The notes beneath the pieces are model-generated. The model was not told the DNA's origin. It saw only the letters and a list, made by a program, of their open reading frames with translations, and ran no database searches. From an uncultured Mailhella sp. (lineage in GTDB: Bacteria > Desulfobacterota > Desulfovibrionia > Desulfovibrionales > Desulfovibrionaceae), in contig CALUUX010000027.1 of the NCBI GenBank assembly GCA_944324085.1, positions 1 to 45,572 on the forward strand: a stretch of 45,572 nt of DNA. The letters are read 5' to 3'. A program made the position numbers and the translations under genes. Shown here piece by piece: positions 17,354-25,080 of this stretch; position 1 is the first letter of the stretch, and each line of letters starts with the position of its first letter.

Positions 17354-17623
17354 ATGTCTGACAAAAAAGAATCGGCCATGCTGCCGGAAGTGACGTTTTC
17401 CACGTTTGTGCTGTCTCTCGCCTCTTCGGCGCTGGTACATCTCGGCGAGGTGCCCAATCCGGAAACCGGAGGCACGACCCGCAACGAGGCTTTGGCCCGC
17501 AACGCCATAGACGTGCTTACCATGCTCGACGACAAAACGCGCAACGGTCTTACCCCCGAGGAAAGCAAACTCATGCGCGACGTGCTTTATGAGCTGCGCA
17601 TGAAGTTCGTGGCCCGTTCCTGA
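17354..17623 (+). CDS. DUF1844 family protein
   Basis: An 89-residue soluble protein matching the DUF1844 family: LPEVTFSTFVLSLASSALVHLGE, then PETG and a C-terminal ALARNAIDVLTMLDDKT. These are conserved across Deltaproteobacteria and related phyla. No function is established. The start at 17354 gives the family's normal length; the frame is open upstream through the end of the previous gene but has no family match there. It is the second gene of an operon with the FG-GAP protein and is followed immediately by a strong terminator. Confidence 0.9.
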   Translation: MSDKKESAMLPEVTFSTFVLSLASSALVHLGEVPNPETGGTTRNEALARNAIDVLTMLDDKTRNGLTPEESKLMRDVLYELRMKFVARS

Positions 17624-17643
17624 TTATCTCTTTCACACTCAAC

Positions 17644-17668
17644 GGGCCGGATTTCCGGCCCTTTTTTT
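17644..17668 (+). terminator. Rho-independent terminator after the DUF1844 gene
   Basis: GGGCCGG (17644-17650), loop ATTT, CCGGCCC (17655-17661), then seven T. It ends only 10 nt before the argC start codon and overlaps its ribosome-site region, so argC either depends on read-through or is controlled at this hairpin. Confidence 0.88.
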
Positions 17669-17678
17669 GGAGTCTGCC

Positions 17679-18725
17679 ATGCTGCGAGCCGGACTGGTCG
17701 GCGTTACGGGCTATACCGGGATGGAACTTTCCCGCATTCTGGCGTCCCATCCTTCCATGAGACTGACCGCCGCCACGTCCCGTCAGGACGCCGGACGTCG
17801 GCTTGACGCCGTGTATCCTTTTCTTCAGGGACTTCCCGGCGCGGACGTGATCCTCATGGAGCCGGACGTGAACGTTCTGGCGGAAAGCTGTGACGTGGTG
17901 TTTCTCGCCGTGCCGCACGGCGTGGCCATGGAAATTGGCGCGGCGTTGTATGACGCGGGCGTGAAGGTCGTGGATCTGTCGGCCGATTTCCGGCTCCGCG
18001 ACGCCGACGTGTACGAGGCATGGTACAAGCCGCATACCCGCAAGGAGCATATCGCGCGCGCCGTGTACGGCCTGCCGGAAATATACGGCGAACAGATACG
18101 GCAGGCGCGGCTGGTGGCCAATCCCGGCTGCTATCCCACGGCGTCCATTCTCGGCCTTTATGCGGCGTTGAAGAACGGCGTGGTTCGAACCGACGATATC
18201 GTCATCGACGCCAAGTCCGGCACGACCGGCGCGGGACGCAAGGCCGTGGTCACGTCGCTGTTCTGCGAAGTGGCGGATTCGTTCCGTCCGTACAATATTG
18301 GCGGGAAGCATCGCCATACGCCGGAAATAGAGCAGGAACTCTCCGTGGCCGCGGGAACGCCCGTCACGGTGTCGTTCAATCCGCATCTTCTGCCTATCAG
18401 CAGGGGCATTCTGGCCACCATCTACACGAAGCTCGTCGATCCGCTGTCTCAGGCCGACGTGCAGGCCCTGTATGAGGATTTCTGGAAGGACTGCCCCTGG
18501 GTGCGAGTGATGCCGGCCGGCAAACTGCCGGAAACCCGCAACGTTCGCGGCACCATGTTCTGCGACGTCGCCGTCACGGTGGACGAACGGGTCGGGCGGC
18601 TGATCGTGACCTCCGCCATAGACAATCTCTGCCGTGGGGCTTCCGGACAGGCCGTGGCCAACGCCAACCTCATGTTCGGGCTTCCCGTGGAGACGGGATT
18701 GAACTTTGCGCCTCTTGTTCCGTAG
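17679..18725 (+). CDS. argC: N-acetyl-gamma-glutamyl-phosphate reductase
   Basis: A 348-residue ArgC. It reduces N-acetylglutamyl phosphate to the semialdehyde with NADPH in arginine synthesis. The dinucleotide-binding loop is GVTGYTGMEL, and the active-site Cys lies in VANPGCYPTAS, both diagnostic. The GxTxxGRK-like segment GTTGAGRKAV and the C-terminal LCRGASGQAVANANLM are also typical. The start at 17679 is preceded by GGAG. The gene stands alone here; argF and an ArgA-like gene lie 22 kb away on the other strand. The 10 nt between the upstream terminator's T run and the ATG is unusually short for a gene with no obvious promoter of its own. Confidence 0.97.
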   Translation: MLRAGLVGVTGYTGMELSRILASHPSMRLTAATSRQDAGRRLDAVYPFLQGLPGADVILMEPDVNVLAESCDVVFLAVPHGVAMEIGAALYDAGVKVVDLSADFRLRDADVYEAWYKPHTRKEHIARAVYGLPEIYGEQIRQARLVANPGCYPTASILGLYAALKNGVVRTDDIVIDAKSGTTGAGRKAVVTSLFCEVADSFRPYNIGGKHRHTPEIEQELSVAAGTPVTVSFNPHLLPISRGILATIYTKLVDPLSQADVQALYEDFWKDCPWVRVMPAGKLPETRNVRGTMFCDVAVTVDERVGRLIVTSAIDNLCRGASGQAVANANLMFGLPVETGLNFAPLVP

Positions 18726-18748
18726 ACGCTTCGCGTGACGACAAGAAC

Positions 18749-18772
18749 GGCGGGCTTTTGCCCGCCTTTTTT
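18749..18772 (+). terminator. Terminator of argC
   Basis: GGCGGGC (18749-18755), loop TTTT, GCCCGCC (18760-18766), then six T. Confidence 0.92.
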
Positions 18773-18773
18773 G

Positions 18774-18805
18774 GTTAAACGTCCAGCGTCGGCGGAACGT
18801 TTAAC
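18774..18805. repeat. 9-bp perfect inverted repeat between opposing terminators
   Basis: GTTAAACGT (18774-18782) and ACGTTTAAC (18797-18805) are exact reverse complements with a 14-nt spacer. It lies precisely between the argC terminator and the fba terminator. It might extend either terminator or bind a protein; no function can be assigned. Confidence 0.55.
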
Positions 18806-18806
18806 T

Positions 18807-18838
18807 AAAAAGGCAGACCGCCGGGAAGGCAGTCTGCC
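18807..18838 (-). terminator. Terminator of fba
   Basis: GGCAGAC (18812-18818) and GTCTGCC (18832-18838) form a perfect stem; on the minus strand it is followed by five T (18811-18807). Confidence 0.8.
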
Positions 18839-18899
18839 GCGGATGATCAAGCATGCCGTAGCCGCAACGCGTCGCTGAGCGTCACGTTGAAGCCGCGCG

Positions 18900-19823
18900 T
18901 CAGATTTTGTTGGAGCTGCCGAGCACGTTGCGTATCTTGCGCTGCACCATGTTCTTTACCGCTTCGCGGGCGGGTTTGAGGTACGCGCGGGGATCGAAGG
19001 CTTCGGGATGTTCGGCCATGTACTTGCGGATGTTGGCCGTCATGGCGAGGCGGATGTCAGAGTCGATGTTGATCTTGCACACGCCGGATTGGGCGGCCTT
19101 GCGCAGCATGTCTTCGGGCACGCCCTTGGCGTCGCCCAGCTTGCCGCCGTACTTGTTGGCCATTTCCACGAATTCCTGCGGCACGCTGGACGCTCCGTGC
19201 AGCACCAGCGGATAGCCCGGCATCATCGAGGAAATTTTATCGAGGCGTTCGAAGTCGAGCTTGGCTTCACCTTTGAACTTGTACGCGCCGTGGCTGGTGC
19301 CGATGGCGATGGCGAGGGAGTCGCAGCCGGAACGCTGGACGAATTCCACGGCCTGATCGGGATCGGTATAGATGCTGTGTTCGGCATTGACATGTTCTTC
19401 CACGCCGGCGAGACGGCCGAGTTCGGCTTCAACCCATACGCCGCGGTCATGGGCGTAGTCCACCACCTGCTTGGTCACGGCGATGTTTTCTTCGAAGGGC
19501 AGGTGCGAGCCGTCGATCATGACGGAGCTGAATCCGCCGTCGATGCAGGCTTTGCACAGCTCAAAGTCGGGGCCGTGGTCGAGATGCACCACCACAGGGA
19601 GATCGGATTCGGCAAGGGCGGCTTCCACCAGTTTCATGATGTAGATCTGACCGGCGTATTTGCGCGCGCCGGCGGAAACCTGAAGAATCAGCGGTGAACG
19701 CTCTTCCGCGCCGGCCTGCATGATGCCCTGTATGATTTCCATGTTGTTGACGTTGAAGGCGCCGATGGCATAACCTTCCTTGTAGGCGCGGGCGAACATC
19801 TCTTTGGGAGTGGTGATAGGCAT
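18900..19823 (-). CDS. fba: Class II fructose-1,6-bisphosphate aldolase
   Basis: A 307-residue zinc-dependent aldolase interconverting fructose-1,6-bisphosphate with DHAP and glyceraldehyde-3-phosphate. It starts MPITTPKEMF, then AIGAFNVNNMEIIQ. HLDHGPDFELC supplies zinc/catalytic residues (the His and Asp), DGSHLPFEENI and VEAELGRLAGVEE carry further conserved residues, and LVLHGASSVP and INIDSDIRLA close the phosphate site. The length matches the class IIB (about 307 residue) type. The start at 19823 follows GGAGGG. The frame is open for 16 more codons upstream without a good site. It is monocistronic, with a clear terminator downstream. Confidence 0.97.
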   Translation of the reverse strand: MPITTPKEMFARAYKEGYAIGAFNVNNMEIIQGIMQAGAEERSPLILQVSAGARKYAGQIYIMKLVEAALAESDLPVVVHLDHGPDFELCKACIDGGFSSVMIDGSHLPFEENIAVTKQVVDYAHDRGVWVEAELGRLAGVEEHVNAEHSIYTDPDQAVEFVQRSGCDSLAIAIGTSHGAYKFKGEAKLDFERLDKISSMMPGYPLVLHGASSVPQEFVEMANKYGGKLGDAKGVPEDMLRKAAQSGVCKINIDSDIRLAMTANIRKYMAEHPEAFDPRAYLKPAREAVKNMVQRKIRNVLGSSNKI

Positions 19824-19965
19824 GGCTTCCCTCCGGGGAGCGGTATCAGTATCATGGAGAGGCGCGGACAATAAGATAATCCTCTCCGCTTCTTTGTTTC
19901 TTTTGTATCCGCACTGGAGATTTTTCGCAAGAGATAGCGACGGAAAGAAGGCTTCTTCTTTTCCG

Positions 19966-20757
19966 TTACGGTCGAACTCGTTCCCACAGACTGTTTTCGT
20001 TCAGTTTTTTGGCGGTTTCTTCGTCGTTGAGATCTATGTTCAGGGGGGAAAGCGTGGCCCAGCCCTTGTGCAGCCAGCTTTTATCCGTGCCTTCGTCTTC
20101 AAGCTGGAAATGCTGGAAGGGATCTATCATCCAGTAATATTCCCGTCCTCGCGGCGAAAAGCGGCGTTCGTAGGAGTCGAGGCAGGCCCAGTCGGTGCTG
20201 TGTCTGCACACCTTGAGGCCGCGCATGCTCTCCACAGGGCAGTCGGGCAGATTGAGATTGTACACCCGGTGACGGGGCAGGCGTTCCCAATCCAGCGCGG
20301 ACGCCACGCGCTCCACGAAATCGGCGTGAGCCGGAGTCGCGCCGTCGTGGGAACAGTGGGAGGCCGCCAGCGTCGGCAGTCCGTACATGGCGGCCTGAAT
20401 GGCCGCGCCTACCGTGCCGGAGAAAAAGACGTCCTGTCCGGCGTTGGGGCCGAAATTGATGCCCGTGATGACGAGCTCAGGCTGGAATTCCGGCATGAGG
20501 CCGCGCAGGGCCAGAATGACGCAGTCCGCGGGGGTGCCGGAAACGGCCACGCCCTCGAACGAGTCTCCCCCGTCCAGCGGCAGGCGGACGCGTTTGGTGA
20601 GGATGGGGCCGTGCACGGTGAGGCAGCAGCCCGCGCCGGAATGCTGTTCCACAGGAGCCACGGCCCGCACGTCGTGGCCGGCTCTGCGCAACGCGGCGTA
20701 GAGAAGGTGCAGATTGCGGCTGTAGATGCCGTCGTCGTTGCTGATCAGGATGCGCAT
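19966..20757 (-). CDS. surE: 5'/3'-nucleotidase SurE
   Basis: A 263-residue SurE phosphatase that dephosphorylates nucleoside monophosphates (and often short polyphosphates) and is linked to stress survival. MRILISNDDGIYS holds the metal-binding DD; VAPVEQHSGAG is the usual AP-x-x-x-S-G motif; VSGTPADCV and VITGINFGPNAGQDVFFSGTVGAA complete the active site. The start at 20757 has GGGGAG upstream. It is divergent from the YhaM-like gene over a 160-nt region containing both promoters. Confidence 0.97.
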   Translation of the reverse strand: MRILISNDDGIYSRNLHLLYAALRRAGHDVRAVAPVEQHSGAGCCLTVHGPILTKRVRLPLDGGDSFEGVAVSGTPADCVILALRGLMPEFQPELVITGINFGPNAGQDVFFSGTVGAAIQAAMYGLPTLAASHCSHDGATPAHADFVERVASALDWERLPRHRVYNLNLPDCPVESMRGLKVCRHSTDWACLDSYERRFSPRGREYYWMIDPFQHFQLEDEGTDKSWLHKGWATLSPLNIDLNDEETAKKLNENSLWERVRP

Positions 20758-20787
20758 GAAGGCACTCCCCGGCGCGCGCAAAAGCCT

Positions 20788-20814
20788 TTGACAAGCCCCG
20801 CCGCGCCATAATAG
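20788..20814 (+). promoter_or_regulatory. Possible promoter of the YhaM-like/tmk operon
   Basis: A perfect TTGACA (20788-20793) is followed after 15 nt by TAATAG (20809-20814). The spacer is short, so it is uncertain. A CGGCGCG/CGCGCCG hairpin at 20844-20859 would lie in the leader. Confidence 0.35.
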
Positions 20815-20837
20815 TTGAAAGGAAAAAATTGCGTCAT
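20808..20837 (-). promoter_or_regulatory. Likely surE promoter
   Basis: On the minus strand ATGACG (20837-20832) is followed after 18 nt by TATTAT (20813-20808), 50 nt before the surE start codon. The -10 matches 5 of 6. Confidence 0.45.
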
Positions 20838-20917
20838 GGGTACGGCGCGTCCGCGCCGCCGCCATGGTTCTTTTTGTATAGCACGGGAATCAAAAGTCAA
20901 ATCTTTCCGAGGTAAAC

Positions 20918-21961
20918 ATGAGCGAACACCAGAAAATCAGCGCCATGGCGGCCGGCGACGAGATATCCTCCGTCTATCTTGTCGCGTTCGCGTCTCTTCA
21001 GCAGTCCCGCAACGGTCCGTACTGGCGGCTGGAACTGAAGGACGCGAGCGGTTCTCTGGAAGCCAAGATATGGAGTCCGCTCAGCGTTTCCCTGCCCGCG
21101 CTTTCGGCGGGACAGGCGGTTCATGTGGAAGGACGTCTTTCGCTGTATCGCGACCAGCTTCAGCTGACGGTGGAAGCGTTGCGCGTGCTGAGCGACGAGG
21201 AGGTGGCCTCGCTTTCACTGGAAGATTACGTTCTTTCCAGTCCTCGACCCGCGTCGGACATGCTGGAAGAGATTGAACGTCTGTGCGACGCCGTTCTTAC
21301 CTACAAGCCGTGGAAGAAATTCATGCGTTCCGTGCTTTCCGATAAACGCATCCGTCCGTTGCTGCTTAAGGCTCCGGCGGCCAAATCCGTGCATCACGCC
21401 TATGCGGGGGGACTTCTTGAGCACATGCTTTCCGTGGCGAGACTGTGCATGCTCATGGCCGATCATTATCAGGAGCTGGACAGGCAGACCCTGCTTGCCG
21501 CCGCGTTGCTGCACGATATCGGCAAGATTGACGAAATGGGCGGTCTGCTGGTGACGGAGTACACCGACGAGGGGCGTCTTCTCGGGCATATCGTGCAGGG
21601 CATCGTGATGCTGGAGCCTTTCCTGCGCAAGTCCGGTCTGGAGCCCGAGCTTGTCATGCACTTCAAGCATCTCATCGCCAGTCATCACGGAGAGCCGGAA
21701 TTCGGCGCGGCGCGTGAACCTGCCACGCCGGAAGCCTTTGTTTTGCATTACGCCGACAACATTGACGCGAAACTGGCTCAGTGTCGGGGCGTTCTGCCTC
21801 CTCCGGAGGAAGGGGAAGGCATGGCGTGGAGCGCGTATCAGAATCTTCTCGGCCGAAGCGTCTGCCGTCCGGCGCGCACGCCTGAAGCTCCGGGAGAAAA
21901 GCCGTCCCGGCAGGAAAAGAAGGAATCCCGGCAGGAGGAAAGACAGTGTTCATTACTGTAG
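20918..21961 (+). CDS. OB-fold + HD-domain 3'-5' exonuclease, YhaM family
   Basis: A 347-residue protein. Residues about 12-95 are an OB-fold (SSVYLVAFASLQQSRNGPYWRLELKD, VHVEGRLSLYRDQLQLTV), and the HD domain follows with HHAYAGGLLEHMLS and ALLHDIGKIDE. This is the arrangement of Bacillus YhaM, a 3'-5' exoribonuclease and DNase. The final 30 residues are a low-complexity Glu/Lys/Arg tail (EKPSRQEKKESRQEERQ). It starts at 20918 after a GAGGT site. The tmk gene begins 16 nt before its stop, so the two are translationally coupled. The substrate is inferred from the family. Confidence 0.9.
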   Translation: MSEHQKISAMAAGDEISSVYLVAFASLQQSRNGPYWRLELKDASGSLEAKIWSPLSVSLPALSAGQAVHVEGRLSLYRDQLQLTVEALRVLSDEEVASLSLEDYVLSSPRPASDMLEEIERLCDAVLTYKPWKKFMRSVLSDKRIRPLLLKAPAAKSVHHAYAGGLLEHMLSVARLCMLMADHYQELDRQTLLAAALLHDIGKIDEMGGLLVTEYTDEGRLLGHIVQGIVMLEPFLRKSGLEPELVMHFKHLIASHHGEPEFGAAREPATPEAFVLHYADNIDAKLAQCRGVLPPPEEGEGMAWSAYQNLLGRSVCRPARTPEAPGEKPSRQEKKESRQEERQCSLL

Positions 21962-22575
21962 AAGGCGTGGAGGGCGCGGGCAAAAGCACGTTGATGAACC
22001 TGCTCGCTCGGGAATTCGAGCGGCGTGGCGTGCCTTTTGTGCGTACCAGAGAGCCCGGCGGATGCGGACTCGGCGCGAATCTCCGACCGCTTTTGTTGGA
22101 CGTGTCCAGTTCGCTGGACGGCAGAGCGGAGCTTTTTCTTTTTCTCGCCGACCGCGCGCAGCACGTGGCCGACACCATACGTCCCGCGCTGGAGCGCGGC
22201 GCGTGGGTATTGTGCGACCGCTACGCCGATTCCACCGTCGCCTATCAGGGATACGGACGCGGCATGGACGTGGAGGTTTTGCAGTCCCTCAACGATTACG
22301 CCACCGGCGGTCTCTGGCCGGATAGAACGCTGTTGCTCGATCTGCCGGTGAAAACGGGGCTGGAGCGCGCGTTGGCCCGCAACGGACGTGAGGGGTTGAG
22401 CAAGAGCGAAGGTCGTTTCGAAGCGGAAGAGCTGGCCTTTCATCAGCGCATCCGGAAAGGTTTTCTGGAGCGCGCGGCCCGATGGCCAGAACGTTTCCGC
22501 GTGCTTGACGCTCTCCGTTCTCCGGAGGATCTGCTGGCGGACGCGCTGAAGGCGTTGGGCTCGCTGCCTGATTGA
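21946..22575 (+). CDS. tmk: Thymidylate kinase
   Basis: A 209-residue dTMP kinase making dTDP for DNA synthesis. The P-loop is VEGVEGAGKST, the DRX segment TREPGG, DRYADSTVAYQGYGRG binds the nucleotide, and LLLDLPVKTGLERA is the core strand. The start is GTG at 21946, overlapping the YhaM-like gene by 16 nt and preceded by GGAGG. The frame gives the normal family length and N-terminus (FITVEGVEG). A strong terminator follows. Confidence 0.97.
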   Translation: MFITVEGVEGAGKSTLMNLLAREFERRGVPFVRTREPGGCGLGANLRPLLLDVSSSLDGRAELFLFLADRAQHVADTIRPALERGAWVLCDRYADSTVAYQGYGRGMDVEVLQSLNDYATGGLWPDRTLLLDLPVKTGLERALARNGREGLSKSEGRFEAEELAFHQRIRKGFLERAARWPERFRVLDALRSPEDLLADALKALGSLPD

Positions 22576-22597
22576 GAGCCGGGCGTTTTTCATGGGG

Positions 22598-22644
22598 AAA
22601 GCGACGGAGCGGGCATGGGGTCATGCTTCGCGCCGTCGCTTTTT
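22598..22644 (+). terminator. Terminator of tmk
   Basis: AAAGCGACGG (22598-22607) pairs with CCGTCGCTTT (22633-22642) around an inner GCATG/CATGC hairpin, ending in a T run. Confidence 0.8.
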
Positions 22645-22666
22645 ATGGATTCCAACCGGCGGTCTT

Positions 22667-22703
22667 TTATCTCGAACGCCGGCGTCGCGCGCCGGGCGCG
22701 AGA
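22667..22703. repeat. GC-rich nested hairpin after the DUF4125 gene
   Basis: ATCTCG and CGAGAT enclose a CCGGCG/CGCCGG inner stem. It lies 25 nt beyond the DUF4125 stop but lacks a T run on the minus strand, so it is only a possible terminator. Confidence 0.3.
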
Positions 22704-22728
22704 TCCGGAACGCGGTTTTCGTGGCGGA

Positions 22729-23289
22729 TCAGCGTCTGGAGGCCAGTTTGGCCTCGTAGGCGGCGAGGGAACCTTCGCCGAGTTTGTTCCACAGGCGGTC
22801 GTACCGTTCCACGGCGAGGTTGCGCCCTTCTTTCCGCGCGCGGGCCACTTCCGTGGCGTACAGTTCCAGCGTGCGGTCGGAGAGCGTTTCCAGCTCGCAG
22901 CGGCAGTAGTTGCGGAACGCGAGGTCGCCGTTGCCCGTGATGGCGTGGGGATAGAGGCGGGACGCTTCCCGGAGAAAGTCCGCTTCGGCGTCGGTGATCT
23001 CGTCCAGCAGGGGATTTCGGGAAAGCGGAGGCAGGCGGTTGTCCATGCGGGCGTACTTCTCTATCATGAAATTGCGCCCCTGCGCTTCCGCGACTTCGAG
23101 GTCGTGAAGATAGGATTCCAGGGTGGCGATGTCATGCGTGCAGTGATTCATCCAGCGCATGAGCCGGAAGGACTGCGGCCGCGTCTGACACGCGCTGACC
23201 CCGCCTTCATTGGGCGTGGCGAGAAACATGGCCAGTTCTCGTTCCACGATGTCCTTGATGAGCGTTTCTTTTTTTTCTTCAAAGTTCAT
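22729..23289 (-). CDS. DUF4125-family protein
   Basis: A 186-residue, probably all-helical cytoplasmic protein. It resembles the DUF4125 family: MNFEEKKETLIKDIVERELAMF, a conserved SFRLMRWMNH segment, and two repeats of an ExxxARxEGRN-like pattern (VAEAQGRNFMIEKYARM and VARARKEGRNLAVERYDRLW). No function is established. The start at 23289 follows AAGGAG. It is the last of four tightly packed genes (Rrf2, DUF4037, TPR, DUF4125), 10 nt after the TPR gene. The internal repeat suggests a duplicated binding surface. The assignment is from recall of family features and needs a profile search. Confidence 0.75.
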   Translation of the reverse strand: MNFEEKKETLIKDIVERELAMFLATPNEGGVSACQTRPQSFRLMRWMNHCTHDIATLESYLHDLEVAEAQGRNFMIEKYARMDNRLPPLSRNPLLDEITDAEADFLREASRLYPHAITGNGDLAFRNYCRCELETLSDRTLELYATEVARARKEGRNLAVERYDRLWNKLGEGSLAAYEAKLASRR

Positions 23290-23299
23290 GACGGACTCC

Positions 23300-24091
23300 T
23301 TAAAGTTTTTCCTGGGCGAGCGCGTTCCGGCACACGTCAAGATTGCGGCGGTATCCTTCGATGTCTCCGCCCTCCGCGTGTCCGCAGCGGGCGTAGCAGG
23401 CGATGGCTTGTTCCAGCATGTCGGCGGCTTCCCGCCATTTTCCCGCGGCGGCGAGCGCGGTGCCGAGGTTGCCCATGGAAAAGGCGGTTTCCGGGTGATC
23501 GCCCAGCGCGTTGCGCCGTATGGCGAGCGCGGCGCGATGATAGGCTATGCCGTCTTCCTGACGGCCCATTTCCTCATAGATGCGTCCGAGATTGTTCAGG
23601 CATGTGGACACCTCAAGACTTTGCGGTCCCTTTTGCGCTTCCCAGAGTTTTTTCGCTTCAAGACATAAGGCTTCGGCCTCCGGCAGGTGCCGAGTTTTAT
23701 ACTCGCCGAAGGAGAGCGCGAACAGCGAGGGCGCGAGGCGGGGATCGTCCGGCTTGAGACGGGAACGCAGCAGTTCGAGGGCGGCTCTGCCGGTGTTCAC
23801 GCTTTGCGCCGCGTCGCGGCAGGCGAGCTGAACGCGCGCCAGCGCGGTCATGGCCAGCGCGTATTCGGGGCCGGGAACGTTTGCGAGCAGGCGGCAGCAG
23901 CGTTCCAGTTCTTCGCGGGCTTCGTCGCGTTTATCCTGGCGGAGCATGGCCATGGCCAGCGAGTAGCGCGCGTTGCCTTCCTCTTCGGGGGGAAGCGCGG
24001 GGTACTGAGTCAGAAGGTCGCGCAGCACGCTTTCCGCCTGCGCGTCCGGGAGGCGTCGTGCCGTGTTGAAGGCGGAGCGAAAGCGTTCCAT
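23300..24091 (-). CDS. Tetratricopeptide-repeat protein
   Basis: A 263-residue protein made of TPR-like helical hairpins. Examples are AQAESVLRDLLTQYPALPPEEEGNARYSLAMA, ALAMTALARVQLACRDAAQSV, LEVSTCLNNLGRIYEEMGRQ and TAFSMGNLGTALAAAGKWREAADML, the last two being canonical kinesin-light-chain style repeats. There is no signal peptide. The start at 24091 overlaps the DUF4037 stop by one base (TGATG), so the two are translationally coupled. It probably scaffolds the DUF4037 and DUF4125 proteins; that partnership is inferred only from gene order. Confidence 0.85.
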   Translation of the reverse strand: MERFRSAFNTARRLPDAQAESVLRDLLTQYPALPPEEEGNARYSLAMAMLRQDKRDEAREELERCCRLLANVPGPEYALAMTALARVQLACRDAAQSVNTGRAALELLRSRLKPDDPRLAPSLFALSFGEYKTRHLPEAEALCLEAKKLWEAQKGPQSLEVSTCLNNLGRIYEEMGRQEDGIAYHRAALAIRRNALGDHPETAFSMGNLGTALAAAGKWREAADMLEQAIACYARCGHAEGGDIEGYRRNLDVCRNALAQEKL

Positions 24092-25035
24092 CAGTCCTCC
24101 ATAACGTTGCGCGCGCGCAGTTCCGGATCCTTGACGCCCATCTGAACGAGGGGGCCGGCTTCCCACAGCCAGTTGTCCTGCACGTCGCACAGTCCCTGGG
24201 CCCTGAGTTCTCCCGCCACCAGCGAACACAATTCCTCGATGGCCTGCGCGGCTTCCGTGCCGTGTCCGCGGGAATCCCACGGCGTGCGCGCGAGGATTTT
24301 AAGCGTTGAGGTGGTTTCCCGACCCAGAACGGGCAGGGTTTCAGCCATGCGCCCGGCCCACTTGTAGAAGGGCATGTAGCGGCGGCTGAGCAAAAAGGCG
24401 ATGGACAGCGCGGCTTCGGCAAAACGCGCGGCCGCCAGCATGGCGGCTATCGTGTTTCCGCGCTGGAGACAGCGAGGCAGATTGTATTGTCCGGCCTGCG
24501 CCATAATCATGCAGCGAGCGGCTATTTTTTTGCGTCGCACGTCTTCGGGATAATAGTTGAGCAGCGTTTTGCGGATCTCGGAGAATTCGCCGCCTTCATC
24601 CAGAAACACGGCGCCGTTGGTGCAGGAACAGAGATGGTATTCGGGAATGGCCAGCCATTCGCGCCAGCCGGAGGGAACGTGATCCATGCCGAGAAAGCGG
24701 CGATAGAAGGCCCGCAGGGGGATGGGGCCGGTTCTGCCTCTGCGTCTGTCTTTCGCCATGCGGGTCGGATACCCCTGAAACGTGGGAGGAAGCGCGGCCA
24801 TGGCGCGTTCGATGCGATCGAGTTCCGAGCGGAAGACGTCGTCGGGGATCCACAGACAGAAGGCGGGCCCCCAGTCGTGATCGCGGGAAATGTCGTCGTC
24901 CAGCCCCAGACATTCCGAACCTTCGCCCACCAGACCGGCGGCGGATCGGTTCATGACGTCGGGAATGTGTTCCCGGAGCAGCGGAAGGGAGGATTCAAAG
25001 AAAATCCTGGAGAGGGTGATACCGTTGGGTGACAT
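24091..25035 (-). CDS. DUF4037 protein, predicted nucleotidyltransferase fold
   Basis: A 314-residue protein. Near residue 39 it has GSECLGLDDDISRDHDWGP: a G-S followed by D-x-D-like acidic residues, matching the core of minimal nucleotidyltransferases (GS...DxD) and the DUF4037 hallmark SRDHDWGP. A C-terminal helical region (about 160-310) follows, including ISRDH-distal helices RKTLLNYYPEDVRRKKI. It may transfer a nucleotide or similar group to an unknown acceptor. It starts at 25035, 45 nt after the Rrf2 gene, and is coupled to the TPR gene by a one-base overlap. Family call from motif recall; activity is inference. Confidence 0.8.
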   Translation of the reverse strand: MSPNGITLSRIFFESSLPLLREHIPDVMNRSAAGLVGEGSECLGLDDDISRDHDWGPAFCLWIPDDVFRSELDRIERAMAALPPTFQGYPTRMAKDRRRGRTGPIPLRAFYRRFLGMDHVPSGWREWLAIPEYHLCSCTNGAVFLDEGGEFSEIRKTLLNYYPEDVRRKKIAARCMIMAQAGQYNLPRCLQRGNTIAAMLAAARFAEAALSIAFLLSRRYMPFYKWAGRMAETLPVLGRETTSTLKILARTPWDSRGHGTEAAQAIEELCSLVAGELRAQGLCDVQDNWLWEAGPLVQMGVKDPELRARNVMED

Positions 25036-25080
25036 GAGAACCTCGGATGGCTAAAGGCGCGTCGTTGAAGGGCGTCAGGG

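Noticed and set aside
18180..18195. tRNA T-loop-like GGTTCGAACC
   Set aside because: It lies inside argC in frame, with no cloverleaf around it. No tRNA gene is supported anywhere in the window.
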